Positions 15,921 through 23,496 of a stretch of 37,117 bases of DNA are shown piece by piece. A program made the translations under genes and the position numbers. The DNA comes from a bacterium (lineage in GTDB: Bacteria; Bacillota; Clostridia; Christensenellales; Aristaeellaceae), in assembly GCA_029009515.1 (NCBI GenBank), contig JAQXJZ010000051.1:1-37117 (forward strand). Direction: 5' to 3'. The notes below the pieces were generated by a model, which made no database searches, was not told the origin of the DNA, and was given only the letters and a program-made list of their open reading frames with translations. Numbering within the stretch: the first letter of the stretch is position 1; every line of letters starts with the position of its first letter.

Positions 15921-16748
15921 ATGTCTGGTATGCTGAATACGCCCGCGATGAAGGGCTTCATGAAAACCTGCAAGGACGGCTGGGATCAGGGCTGGCATGA
16001 GCGCAACGGCGGTAACCTGACCTACCGCCTGACCGATGCTGATCTGGAAGCGATGCGTCCTTTCTTCTACGCCGAACCCCGCGAGTGGGTTTCCATGGGC
16101 GTGACGGGCGCCAATCTGGGCGGTTCCTACTTCATCGCCACCGGCAGCGGCAAGTATTTCCGCAATGTGGAACTGAACCCCGAAGATTCTGTGTGCGTTG
16201 TTGAGATCAACGAAGCGGGCGACAGCTATCGCATCGTGTGGGGCCTGATCAATGGCGGCCGTCCCACCAGCGAGTTCCCGACTCATTTTATGAACCACAG
16301 CGTTCGTGTGTCTGCAACGGGTGGCGCCTGCCGCGTGATCTATCATGCGCATACCGCCAACGTGATTGCACTGACCTATGTGCTGCCCCTGACTGACCGC
16401 GATTTCACCCGTGCACTGTGGAAGTCTGCCACGGAATGCCCTGTGGTGTTCCCCGGCGGCGTTGGCGTGGTGCCGTGGATGGTGCCCGGCGGCGCGGACA
16501 TCGCGCTGGCCACTTGCGAGAAGATGAAGAAGTACGAGGCTTCCATCTGGGCGCAGCATGGCACTTTTGTGTCCGGCCCCGATTTTGACACCGCCTTCGG
16601 CCTGATGCACACCATCGAAAAGGCTGCGCAGATTCATGTGCTGGCCCTGTCCTGCGGCATGGGCATCCGCCAGACCATCGAAGACGATGACCTGCGCGCC
16701 ATTGCCAGGGAATTTGGCGTGGACATCCGCGAAGAGTTCCTTGACTGA
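15921..16748 (+). CDS. rhaD: Rhamnulose-1-phosphate aldolase
   Basis: This 275-residue class II aldolase cleaves L-rhamnulose 1-phosphate to dihydroxyacetone phosphate and L-lactaldehyde. The zinc ligands are in place: His142 and His144 (YHAHTAN) and His213 (AQHGTF), with catalytic Glu118 (SEFPTH), one residue offset from E. coli numbering. RNGGNLTYR and TGSGKYFRN form the phosphate site region. It is the third gene of the rha unit, 24 bp behind rhaA, with AAGGAGCGAAAG before the start. No lactaldehyde reductase or dehydrogenase gene is in the window. Confidence 0.96.
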   Translation: MSGMLNTPAMKGFMKTCKDGWDQGWHERNGGNLTYRLTDADLEAMRPFFYAEPREWVSMGVTGANLGGSYFIATGSGKYFRNVELNPEDSVCVVEINEAGDSYRIVWGLINGGRPTSEFPTHFMNHSVRVSATGGACRVIYHAHTANVIALTYVLPLTDRDFTRALWKSATECPVVFPGGVGVVPWMVPGGADIALATCEKMKKYEASIWAQHGTFVSGPDFDTAFGLMHTIEKAAQIHVLALSCGMGIRQTIEDDDLRAIAREFGVDIREEFLD

Positions 16749-16763
16749 TCGGGAGGAATGCAT

Positions 16764-17081
16764 ATGGAACGCATGGCATGGAAGGGACGCATCAAGCCCG
16801 GCTGCAAGGCGGAATACATCCGCCGCCATGATGAGATCTGGCCGGAGATGAAGGAACTGCTGAAATCCGCAGGCATCTGCAACTACACCATCTTTGCCAA
16901 CGGCGAAGAGCTGTTTGGCTACTATGAGTGTGAAAAAGGCATTGCCTTTGCGGAAAAGACGCAGGCGGACAGCCCCATCGTGGACAAGTGGAACGAATAT
17001 ATGAAGGATATTCTGGAACTGGAGATGGATCCCGAAACGGGCGCACAGCCCAAACTGGAGCCTGTTTTCCGTCTGGACTAA
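16764..17081 (+). CDS. rhaM: L-rhamnose mutarotase
   Basis: The 105-residue protein matches the RhaM/YiiL family that interconverts alpha and beta anomers of L-rhamnose. Family features are MAWKGRIKPG at the start, EYIRRHDEIWPEM with the catalytic His, NYTIFANGEELFGYYE in the middle and EPVFRLD at the end. An ATG six bases upstream (16758) lies only 1 nt from GGGAGG, whereas ATG 16764 has a 7-nt spacing, so I take the latter. It is the last rha gene and is followed by the terminator at 17092-17133. Confidence 0.93.
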   Translation: MERMAWKGRIKPGCKAEYIRRHDEIWPEMKELLKSAGICNYTIFANGEELFGYYECEKGIAFAEKTQADSPIVDKWNEYMKDILELEMDPETGAQPKLEPVFRLD

Positions 17082-17085
17082 GCAA

Positions 17086-17114
17086 TTGGCAAAGCCCCTG
17101 TGCTGTGGTACAAT
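17086..17114 (+). promoter_or_regulatory. Promoter for cutC and the asparaginase gene, nested in the rha terminator
   Basis: TTGGCA (17086-17091), exactly 17 bp, then TACAAT (17109-17114) preceded by a TGG extended -10 element. The -10 box sits in the loop and the spacer in the stem of the rha terminator. It would start transcription near 17121, about 63 nt before cutC. Confidence 0.65.
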
Positions 17115-17133
17115 AGCAGCACAGGGCTTTTTG
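17092..17133 (+). terminator. Intrinsic terminator of the rha operon
   Basis: AGCCC and TGTGCTG on the left pair with CAGCACA and GGGCT on the right around a 10-11-nt loop, followed by TTTTTG, 10 bp after the rhaM stop. It would separate the rha genes from cutC except for the nested promoter. Confidence 0.8.
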
Positions 17134-17183
17134 TACCTTGGTTGATGAGCCACCGGCGCATGCCGGTTTGTTCAGGAGGAAAA

Positions 17184-17930
17184 ATGATGGATAAGATTTT
17201 GATGGAAGTCTGCTGTGGTTCGGCTGATGATGTTATTGAGGCGTGGAAAGGCGGAGCGGATCGTGTGGAGCTGAACTCCAACCTGTTTCAGGGCGGTCTG
17301 ACGCCTACAGTGGGCTCGCTGCAGGTGGTCAAGCAGCATGTGGACATTCCCGTGCTGACCATGGTTCGTCCGCGAGGCGCCGGTTTTTGTTACACGGATA
17401 TCGAATACGAAACCATGAAGGCCGATGCAAAAGAACTGCTGAAAAACGGTTCGGATGGACTGGTGTTTGGCTTCCTTCATCCGGATGGAACGGTCGACGA
17501 GGAACGCACGAAGGCGTTTGTGGACATTGCAGGCGACAAGCCCAGCGTGTTCCATCGTGCATTGGATGTAACACCGGATTGGAAACGTGCGCTGGATTCA
17601 CTTATCCGCGTGGGCGTTACGCGCGTTCTGACCAGCGGCCAGGCGTCGGATGTGTTCTTTGCGTTGGAAACCATTGCGGAGATGATCCGCTTTGCTGGCG
17701 ATGCTATCGAAATCCTTCCCGGCGCTGGCATCACGCTGGAAAATGTGCAGCGCGTGGTGGAGATTACCGGCTGCAAACAGGTGCATGTGGCGCGCCATAA
17801 AACGGTGATGGATACGTCTACCATCAACAACCGCAGCATTTATTATGGCGGAGCGCTTTATCCGCCGGAAGACAGGTTTGACATGACAGACAGCGGCTAC
17901 ATTGCCTCTGTGCGCTCCAGGCTGGGATGA
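17184..17930 (+). CDS. cutC: CutC family protein
   Basis: The 248-residue TIM-barrel protein carries CutC signatures: MEVCCGSADDV and GADRVELNSNLFQGGLTPT at the start, TMVRPRGAGFCYTD, DGLVFGFLHPDGTVD, VFHRALDVTPD, LTSGQ and LPGAGIT. CutC was named for copper tolerance in E. coli, but a direct role in copper handling is disputed and its catalytic activity is not settled. The start is ATG 17184 with AGGAGG 5 nt upstream. A longer in-frame start at 17100 would fall in the terminator and promoter. An asparaginase-like gene follows 10 bp later, so the two are probably one transcript. Confidence 0.9.
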   Translation: MMDKILMEVCCGSADDVIEAWKGGADRVELNSNLFQGGLTPTVGSLQVVKQHVDIPVLTMVRPRGAGFCYTDIEYETMKADAKELLKNGSDGLVFGFLHPDGTVDEERTKAFVDIAGDKPSVFHRALDVTPDWKRALDSLIRVGVTRVLTSGQASDVFFALETIAEMIRFAGDAIEILPGAGITLENVQRVVEITGCKQVHVARHKTVMDTSTINNRSIYYGGALYPPEDRFDMTDSGYIASVRSRLG

Positions 17931-17940
17931 GGTGAAAGGT

Positions 17941-18849
17941 ATGCATGCCATTATTGCAACTTGGAAAATGAGCTATCCCTCTGTGTGCGATGCGCAGCAT
18001 CTTCTGCAGGAGGGTGCGGCAGCAGGAGACGCTGTGGTGGAGGCCATCACACAGATTGAGGATGATCCGACTCTGAACTCCGTTGGATACGGCGGACTGC
18101 CGGATCGCGACGGACATGTGATGCTGGATGCGGCCTACATGGATGGCCAGACGCTTCGCTGCGGCGCCATTATGAGCGCAGAAGGCATCCGTAATCCCAT
18201 CCTTGCCGCAAGAAAACTTTGCGGAAGGGAAAGCAACTGCGTGCTGGCAGGCCGCGGCGCTGAACTGTTTGCCATTGAAGAAGGATTGCCCATGCGCGAT
18301 ATGTGCACACACGCCAGCATGCAGCACTGGCGCGAAGCTATTCGCATGGAGCACCGCAAGCTGTCCGCCTATCGCGATCATGACACGGTGTGCGTATTGG
18401 CGCTGGACGAAGACGGCGGCCTGGTTGCCGGAACGTCCACCTCCGGTCTGTTTATGAAAGCGCCCGGAAGAGTGGGGGATTCGCCGCTGATTGGCTCCGG
18501 CTATTATGCCGATGCCAGATATGGCGCGGCAGCGGCTACCGGCGTGGGTGAGGAGATCATGCGCGGCTGCCTGTCCTACGAGATTGTGTCGCTGATGAAG
18601 CGCGGCGCTTCCGCCCAGCAGGCCTGTGAAGAGGCGATGAACGATTTTGTATCACGCAAGCTGGAGCTGGGGGAAGATGCGGGGTCGATGAGCGTTATTG
18701 CGCTTGCGCCAGACGGAACCTTTGGTGCAGCGACGACGCTGGATGTGTTTCCGTTCACGGTGGGTAATGAAAGCGGCGTGCATCTGTGCGCTGTCAAAAA
18801 TGGCGTGGTTACTGAAGTGACAGAAGAGGAAGTAGCCAAACTGCCCTGA
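17941..18849 (+). CDS. N4-(beta-N-acetylglucosaminyl)-L-asparaginase / isoaspartyl peptidase family
   Basis: The 302-residue Ntn hydrolase is probably made as a precursor cut before Thr149 in HDTVCVLALDEDG. The freed Thr is the nucleophile, as in glycosylasparaginases. Further support comes from WKMSYPSV at the N terminus, VGYGGLPDRDG, LVAGTSTSGLFMKAPGRVGDSPLIGSG (substrate-pocket Arg and Asp) and ATGVGEEIMR. The enzyme should cleave the GlcNAc-Asn bond of glycopeptides or isoaspartyl dipeptides in the cytosol, since no signal peptide is seen. GlcNAc-Asn use would fit the amino-sugar genes that follow. Start ATG 17941 has a weak GGTGAAAGG site and lies 10 bp behind cutC. Confidence 0.88.
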   Translation: MHAIIATWKMSYPSVCDAQHLLQEGAAAGDAVVEAITQIEDDPTLNSVGYGGLPDRDGHVMLDAAYMDGQTLRCGAIMSAEGIRNPILAARKLCGRESNCVLAGRGAELFAIEEGLPMRDMCTHASMQHWREAIRMEHRKLSAYRDHDTVCVLALDEDGGLVAGTSTSGLFMKAPGRVGDSPLIGSGYYADARYGAAAATGVGEEIMRGCLSYEIVSLMKRGASAQQACEEAMNDFVSRKLELGEDAGSMSVIALAPDGTFGAATTLDVFPFTVGNESGVHLCAVKNGVVTEVTEEEVAKLP

Positions 18850-18854
18850 ATGCA

Positions 18855-18894
18855 AAAAAAGTCTGTTTCCTGTGGCGGGAGACAGACTTTTTTA
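18855..18894. terminator. Bidirectional terminator between convergent genes
   Basis: AAAAAAGTCTGT and ACAGACTTTTTT arms with further TCC/GGA pairing form a symmetric hairpin with A and T runs on both sides. It sits between the stop codons of the asparaginase-like gene (18849) and the epimerase gene (18907, minus strand), so it can end both transcripts. Confidence 0.85.
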
Positions 18895-18906
18895 TGAATG
18901 ATCAAG

Positions 18907-20112
18907 TTACTTGGCCAGCACTTCGGTGATCATCTGATCAACCATGGACAGAGCGCGGGGGAGATGGAAGGGGCCCTTGAAGGTGCTGCCCTTGGTGGAG
19001 GGCATGGTGGGCTTGCCATCGCGGCGCAGGTAGCCGTACCATTCGCCGTTCTCAGGATCGCTGAAGACTTCCTTGCAGTACTCCAGCGTCTTGGTGAACC
19101 AGTCATAGTACTTCTCGTCGCCAGTATCGCGATAGGCCATCATGGAAGCGATAAGGATCTCGTTGTGGGGCCACCACAGCTTCATGTCGTGCTCATAGGC
19201 TTCAGGCGGCAGGCCCTTGCAGTCGATGAAATACAGCAGACCGCCGAATTCATCGTCCCAGCCAGCGTTGATGGCGTAGTCGAACACCACTTCGGCCTTC
19301 TTGTGCAGATCGCTGTCGCCCTTGTAATTGGCAAACTCCATCAGGAACCAGCTGCACTCGATATCATGACCAGGATTGACCACGCGGCCTTCGGTCACAT
19401 CGCCGCGGAATTCGCCGTTGGGGCCGACGCTTTCCAGCGTGCAGCCAAGCTCAGGCTTGTGATGATAGGAGAAGATGTCGTTGACGCACACCTCGGAGCG
19501 CTGATCATACTCGGCGGCATTGGCGGGATCGCAGCGGCGCAGGACGGAGCAGATGTTGAGGTAGATCATAGGCAGTCCCAGCGCACGTCCGCTGCGGGTT
19601 TCCGGAATGGTCTTGGGGCCCATGCCGGTGGGGTCCTCATTCAGGCCCTGATAGCGCTGCCAGTAAATATCATAAGCTTCACGGGCACGCTTCAGATAGA
19701 CTTCGTCCTTGGTGAGAGCGTAATACTCAGCGTTGGCGATGGCGTAGAATCCTTCAGAGAAAAAGTAGCGGCGCTGACGCAGCGGCTTGCCATCGGCGGT
19801 GACGGTAAAGTACATGCGGTTGCCGGCTTCGCGGTTGATGCAGTGAGCTTCCATGAAGTCCAGACAGCTCTTGGCAAAGTCCAGCCACTCCTGCTTGATG
19901 CCATACAGGTGACACAGCCAGGAATACGTCCAGGCGCAGCGGCCCTGCATCCACACGCTCTTGTCGGTGGAGTAGATCTTGCCGTAGCGGTCCAGACAGG
20001 TGTACACGCCGCCGTTTTCATGATCCCAGCCATTCTTGACCCAGAAGTCGGCACAGCGGTTGAGTTCAGAGCGGATCCATTCCTGTTGGGATTTGAGCAA
20101 TGCCTTGTCCAT
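18907..20112 (-). CDS. N-acylglucosamine 2-epimerase (AGE/RnBP family)
   Basis: The 401-residue protein is an (alpha/alpha)6-barrel epimerase that interconverts N-acetylmannosamine and N-acetylglucosamine without phosphorylation. Motifs are NGWDHENGGVYTCLDRYG (28-45), KSVWMQGRCAWTYSWL, YFFSEGFYAIANAEYY, NPGHDIECSWFLMEFA with His249 and LWWPHNEILIAS with His316, corresponding to the catalytic His pair of mammalian RnBP. It follows the GntR regulator gene by 13 bp and diverges from a NanA-type lyase operon. ManNAc released by that lyase is the likely substrate. Mannose or cellobiose 2-epimerase activity is possible in this fold, but context favours ManNAc. AGGAGG lies 8 nt before the ATG. Confidence 0.87.
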   Translation of the reverse strand: MDKALLKSQQEWIRSELNRCADFWVKNGWDHENGGVYTCLDRYGKIYSTDKSVWMQGRCAWTYSWLCHLYGIKQEWLDFAKSCLDFMEAHCINREAGNRMYFTVTADGKPLRQRRYFFSEGFYAIANAEYYALTKDEVYLKRAREAYDIYWQRYQGLNEDPTGMGPKTIPETRSGRALGLPMIYLNICSVLRRCDPANAAEYDQRSEVCVNDIFSYHHKPELGCTLESVGPNGEFRGDVTEGRVVNPGHDIECSWFLMEFANYKGDSDLHKKAEVVFDYAINAGWDDEFGGLLYFIDCKGLPPEAYEHDMKLWWPHNEILIASMMAYRDTGDEKYYDWFTKTLEYCKEVFSDPENGEWYGYLRRDGKPTMPSTKGSTFKGPFHLPRALSMVDQMITEVLAK

Positions 20113-20125
20113 GAGGTTTGCCTCC

Positions 20126-20824
20126 TTAATATTCTTCGAAAGAGTTCATGTCGGAGTATTTGCCGGAGGCAAAGTGCGCCTCCATAGCTTTTGCAAAGGC
20201 TTCATAGTCGTGCTGTTCCAGCGCAAGCACAATCGCCTCATGCTTGGCGATGGTGTTGTCCAGATGCTTCGACTTTTCTTCCGGCTGGAAGTTCTCGTCG
20301 ACGGCCCAGATAGCGTCCAGCAGAGAATCCAGCACATGGTTGTTGAGGTGCTTGAACAGCGTCATGTGGAACTCTTTGTCATCCGCATGGAAAAAGATGC
20401 GCTGCTGCCACTTGGCCTTGATGGCCTCATAGGCTTCGCGGATGGCTGCGATGTCCTCAGTGCGCAGGGCGAGATAGGCCTGACGCATGTAGCTGAGCTC
20501 GATGGCCTTGCGAATGGCCAGCATTTCGCGGATGGATTTCTTTTCGTCGCCAACGGTAAAGAAAAGCACATTCTGGAAGATGAAGTCCAGATTGAACTCC
20601 TTGATCATGGTGCCGCGGCCTGGGCAGGACTGAATCATGCCCATCAGCTCCATGCTCTTGATGGCTTCGCGAAGAACGTTGCGGCTAACGCCAAGCATCT
20701 GGCACATGTTCTGCTCCGTAGGCAGCAGATCGCCTGCTTTCAGCTCGTTGCGGATGATGTAGCTGCGGATCTCCCGGAAAGCCTGGATATACAATTTTTC
20801 TTCTTTCAAATTTTTCATAGGCAT
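20126..20824 (-). CDS. GntR-family (FadR subfamily) repressor of the sialic-acid-type locus
   Basis: The 232-residue regulator has an N-terminal winged helix (LKAGDLLPTEQNMCQMLGVSRNVLREAIKSMELMGMI, then PGRGTMI) and a C-terminal FCD ligand domain (REMLAIRKAIELSYMRQA, DKEFHMTLF, HEAIVLALEQHDYEAFAKAMEAHF), with the Asp/His residues that bind a metal in many FCD proteins. I start it at ATG 20824, 5 nt after AAGG. A longer in-frame ATG at 20908 would overlap its promoter. It sits between the two units it should control, and operator-like ATTGTA-TACAAT elements cover both promoters. The inducer may be sialic acid or ManNAc; this is inference. Confidence 0.85.
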   Translation of the reverse strand: MPMKNLKEEKLYIQAFREIRSYIIRNELKAGDLLPTEQNMCQMLGVSRNVLREAIKSMELMGMIQSCPGRGTMIKEFNLDFIFQNVLFFTVGDEKKSIREMLAIRKAIELSYMRQAYLALRTEDIAAIREAYEAIKAKWQQRIFFHADDKEFHMTLFKHLNNHVLDSLLDAIWAVDENFQPEEKSKHLDNTIAKHEAIVLALEQHDYEAFAKAMEAHFASGKYSDMNSFEEY

Positions 20825-20858
20825 TTTTTCCTTACAAATGAAATATATCGAATTGTCA

Positions 20859-20904
20859 ATTGTACTACCTATCACATTGTATACAATAACGGATGTTTTG
20901 TCAA
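20859..20904 (-). promoter_or_regulatory. Promoter of the GntR-epimerase operon with two operator-like sites
   Basis: On the minus strand TTGACA (20904-20899), a 17-bp spacer and TACAAT (20881-20876) form a near-consensus promoter. The palindrome ATTGTATACAAT (20876-20887) covers the -10 box and a second element, ATTGTACTACCT (20859-20870), falls around the expected start point. This arrangement predicts autorepression by the GntR protein. Confidence 0.7.
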
Positions 20905-20984
20905 TCATAAAGTAATAAAAGAGGAGAGTAGGGAAAAACGAACAAGTTTTTTGCGAAAACGGTTAAAAAAGTTCCAAAAAGTTA

Positions 20985-21013
20985 TTGACAAACGATATAG
21001 ATTGTAGTACATT
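20985..21013 (+). promoter_or_regulatory. Promoter of the sialic-acid-type ABC/nanA operon with overlapping operator
   Basis: TTGACA (20985-20990), exactly 17 bp, then TACATT (21008-21013). The element ATTGTAGTACATT (21001-21013) covers the -10 box and shares the ATTGTA-N-TAC core with the sites in front of the divergent regulator gene. Bound repressor would block this promoter. The leader of about 75 nt holds CAAGAG/CTCTTG arms (21029-21050). Confidence 0.72.
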
Positions 21014-21093
21014 CTATTTGAACTTGAACAAGAGAAATACAAAACTCTTGGCAAGATAGAACGTGAACCAAATAGTATAAGGAGGACTACACC

Positions 21094-22371
21094 ATGAAAA
21101 AGCTGTTCGCCCTGCTTCTGTGCCTGATGATGGTGCTGCCCATGGTCGCCGTGGCCGAGGAGAATGTCGCCATCACCCTGTGGACCTATCCCATCGGCAA
21201 CTGGACCAACGCCGAAACTGTTGACGCCATCATTGCTGAGTTCAACAAGGTTCATCCCAACATCTCCGTCTCTGTTCAGTACCTGGACTACACCAGCGGC
21301 GACGATCAGGTGACCACCGCGATCGAAGCTGGCACCACCCCCGACATCATCATGGAAGGTCCCGAGCGTCTGGTGACCAACTGGGGCGCTGCCGGCAAGA
21401 TGCTGGACATCTCCGATCTGTGGACCGAAGAAGCTCTGGCTGACATTTCCGCCACCAGTGAAGCGGTCGTGGCTGCCTGCAAGAGCCCCGACGGCAAGTT
21501 CTACGAGTATCCTCTGTGCATGACCACCCACTGCATGGTCATCGACCGCGCTGCCTTTGAAGCTGCCGGCGCGCTGCAGTACATCAATGAAGAGACCCGT
21601 ACCTGGACCACCGAAGGCTTCGTGAACGCTCTGCGCGCTCTGGCCGGCGCTGGTTACTTCCCCACTGGCATCGTGTACTGCGGCGGCCAGGGCGGCGACC
21701 AGGGCACCCGTGCTCTCGTCAATAACCTGTACTCCGGCAAGTTCACCAATGCTGAGCACACCGCCTACACCGCTGACAGCGAAGAGAACATCAAGGCGCT
21801 GCAGCTGCTGGCTGACCTGGTGAACGAAGGCGTGCTGGCTGCCGATCCTTCCATCGTTGCCGGCGACGAAATCGCTCTGTTCTGCAACGGCACCGCCAAG
21901 ATGAGCTTCTGCTGGAACGCTTCCGCGGCCGTCTCCAACAAGGCCTCTCTGGCTGAAGGCATCGATCCTCTGCCCATGGCTTTCCCCTCTGATGATGGCG
22001 TGCCGGAACTGTGCGGCGGCATCTGGGGCTTCGGTATCTTCGACAATGGCGACGAGGCTCGCGCCAACGCTGCCAAGGAATTCATCCGCTTCGTGTGTGA
22101 CGATGCTGCTCAGGGCTCCAAGAGCGTTTATGCTACTGGCTTCTTCCCCGTGCGCGCTTCCCTGGGCGATGTGTACGCCGGCACCGAGAAGGCTGAAAAC
22201 GCCGAGTTCGCCGTGTTCATGCCCTACCTGGGCGACTACTACAACGTGACTGGCGGCTGGGCCGTGCAGCGCACCGAGTGGTGGAACCTGCTCCAGCGTG
22301 TGTTCGCTGGCGGCGATGTGGCGACCGAAGTGGCCACCTACGTGACCAACGCCAACGCTTCCATCAAGTAA
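21094..22371 (+). CDS. Extracellular solute-binding protein family 1, probable sialic acid or amino-sugar importer subunit
   Basis: The 425-residue protein has a Sec signal peptide (MKKLFALLLCLMMVLPMV, cleavage near AVA|EE at residue 21) and no cysteine at the cleavage site. The mature part is a cluster-B sugar-binding fold: ITLWTYPIGNWT, VDAIIAEFNKVHPNISVSVQYLDY, TTPDIIMEGPERL, CNGTAKMSFCWNAS and a C-terminal FIRFVCDDAAQGS helix. Proteins of this type deliver oligosaccharides, glycerol phosphate or, in Firmicutes sat-type systems, sialic acid. The ligand is inferred from the nanA and epimerase genes nearby. The start has AAGGAGG 8 nt upstream. Three strong hairpins follow it, consistent with higher expression than the permeases. 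Confidence 0.85.
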   Translation: MKKLFALLLCLMMVLPMVAVAEENVAITLWTYPIGNWTNAETVDAIIAEFNKVHPNISVSVQYLDYTSGDDQVTTAIEAGTTPDIIMEGPERLVTNWGAAGKMLDISDLWTEEALADISATSEAVVAACKSPDGKFYEYPLCMTTHCMVIDRAAFEAAGALQYINEETRTWTTEGFVNALRALAGAGYFPTGIVYCGGQGGDQGTRALVNNLYSGKFTNAEHTAYTADSEENIKALQLLADLVNEGVLAADPSIVAGDEIALFCNGTAKMSFCWNASAAVSNKASLAEGIDPLPMAFPSDDGVPELCGGIWGFGIFDNGDEARANAAKEFIRFVCDDAAQGSKSVYATGFFPVRASLGDVYAGTEKAENAEFAVFMPYLGDYYNVTGGWAVQRTEWWNLLQRVFAGGDVATEVATYVTNANASIK

Positions 22372-22378
22372 TGGAAAT

Positions 22379-22506
22379 CATGCAGCATAGCTGCATGTGA
22401 TACGCATCACCCCCCGATCCTCGTGGAGAGGGGGGTGATGCTTGTAAAACAGCTTGGATTGTACGCTGGCCTCTGCCGACTGGAAAGCCGGCAGGGGTCA
22501 GCGTAC
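22379..22506 (+). promoter_or_regulatory. Three consecutive hairpins between binding protein and permease genes
   Basis: CATGCAG/CTGCATG (22379-22397), a 12-bp stem GCATCACCCCCC/GGGGGGTGATGC (22404-22441) and a long stem with GTACGCTG/CAGCGTAC ends (22461-22506) fill the gap. None has a T tail, so mRNA stabilisation of the binding-protein transcript or an expression step is likelier than complete termination. Confidence 0.65.
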
Positions 22507-22530
22507 AACAGCAGATAGGAGAGACCACGC

Positions 22531-23481
22531 ATGCAAAAAACCACCAGCCTGTCCATGAAAGCAGAACGCAGGCGTGAAAACATTGCTGGCTACATCTTTA
22601 TGGCGCCCAGCCTGCTGTTCTTTATCGGTTTTGTTATCTTCCCCATGGGCATGTGCCTGTTCAACAGTTTCTTTAACTACACCATGACGGAGTTCACCTT
22701 CATTGGTCTGGGAAACTACGTCCGCGCTTTCCAGGACAGCATTTTTGTTCAGAAGGCGCTGGTGAACACCATCATCATCGTGCTTGTCAGCGTGCCCGTT
22801 GTGTGCTTCTTCTCGCTGTGGGTGGCGTCCGTCATCTATAAGATGCGCGACTTCGGCACTTCCTTCTACCGCTGCATTTTCTACCTGCCTGTGGTTACCG
22901 GCTCCGTGGCCGTAACCGTGGTGTGGAAGTGGATTTTCAATAATTACACCGGTGTGCTGAACTACCTGATGAAAAATCTTGGCCTGTTCCTGCAGAACAT
23001 CGGCCTGGTTGAAAAGACCATGGGCACGGTTCTCAGCGGTAACTGGAACTGGCTGGGCAGTCCGCAGACGGCGCTGGGCTGCATCATCATGATTCTGCTC
23101 ACCACCTCTGTCGGTCAGCCCATCGTGCTGTATGTGTCCGCCCTGAGCAATGTGGATCATTCCCTGATTGAGGCGGCTGAAGTGGATGGCGCCACCAACC
23201 TGCAGGTGTTCTGGAAGATCAAGTGGCCGCAGATCATGTCCACCACGCTCTACATTCTTGTCATCACCACCATCAACAGCTTCCAGTGCTTCGCGCTGAT
23301 TCAGCTGCTCACTTCCGGCGGTCCTGTGAACTCCACGCAGACCATCATGTACTACATCTACTACAACGCCTTCAAGCTTCAGGAGTATGGCTATGGCAGC
23401 GCCATGGGCATTGTGCTGGCCATTATCATTGCGCTGTTCAGCGCACTCCAGTTCAAGCTTGCCAAGAGCGATAACGGTTAA
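22531..23481 (+). CDS. Sugar ABC transporter permease (MalF/UgpA type)
   Basis: The 316-residue membrane protein has about six transmembrane segments, the first at residues 21-45, and the cytoplasmic EAA loop IEAAEVDGATNLQVFWKIKWPQI near residues 213-235 that docks an ATPase. The NGALNT-like element typical of the family reads QKALVNTIIIV. It pairs with the next gene product to form the heterodimeric channel. No ATPase gene is present in this unit, so a shared MsmK/UgpC-type ATPase encoded elsewhere is needed, as is common for this importer class in Firmicutes. TAGGAGAG precedes the start. Confidence 0.92.
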   Translation: MQKTTSLSMKAERRRENIAGYIFMAPSLLFFIGFVIFPMGMCLFNSFFNYTMTEFTFIGLGNYVRAFQDSIFVQKALVNTIIIVLVSVPVVCFFSLWVASVIYKMRDFGTSFYRCIFYLPVVTGSVAVTVVWKWIFNNYTGVLNYLMKNLGLFLQNIGLVEKTMGTVLSGNWNWLGSPQTALGCIIMILLTTSVGQPIVLYVSALSNVDHSLIEAAEVDGATNLQVFWKIKWPQIMSTTLYILVITTINSFQCFALIQLLTSGGPVNSTQTIMYYIYYNAFKLQEYGYGSAMGIVLAIIIALFSALQFKLAKSDNG

Positions 23482-23496
23482 GGAGGAGAAGCGAAC

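Noticed and set aside
14499-17153. 884-residue open frame on the minus strand across the rha genes
   Set aside because: It is an antisense shadow of rhaA, rhaD and rhaM, whose products are unmistakable, and it has no domain of its own.
20951-20972. Possible catabolite-response element (GCGAAAACGGTTAAAA) upstream of the transporter-nanA promoter
   Set aside because: Only the central AAAACGGTT resembles a cre box. Both conserved ends (TG and CA) are missing, so I do not call it.
21014-21075. CTATTTG and CAAATAG arms in the leader of the transporter-nanA operon
   Set aside because: The left arm probably lies at or before the transcription start, so the pairing would not form in the RNA.
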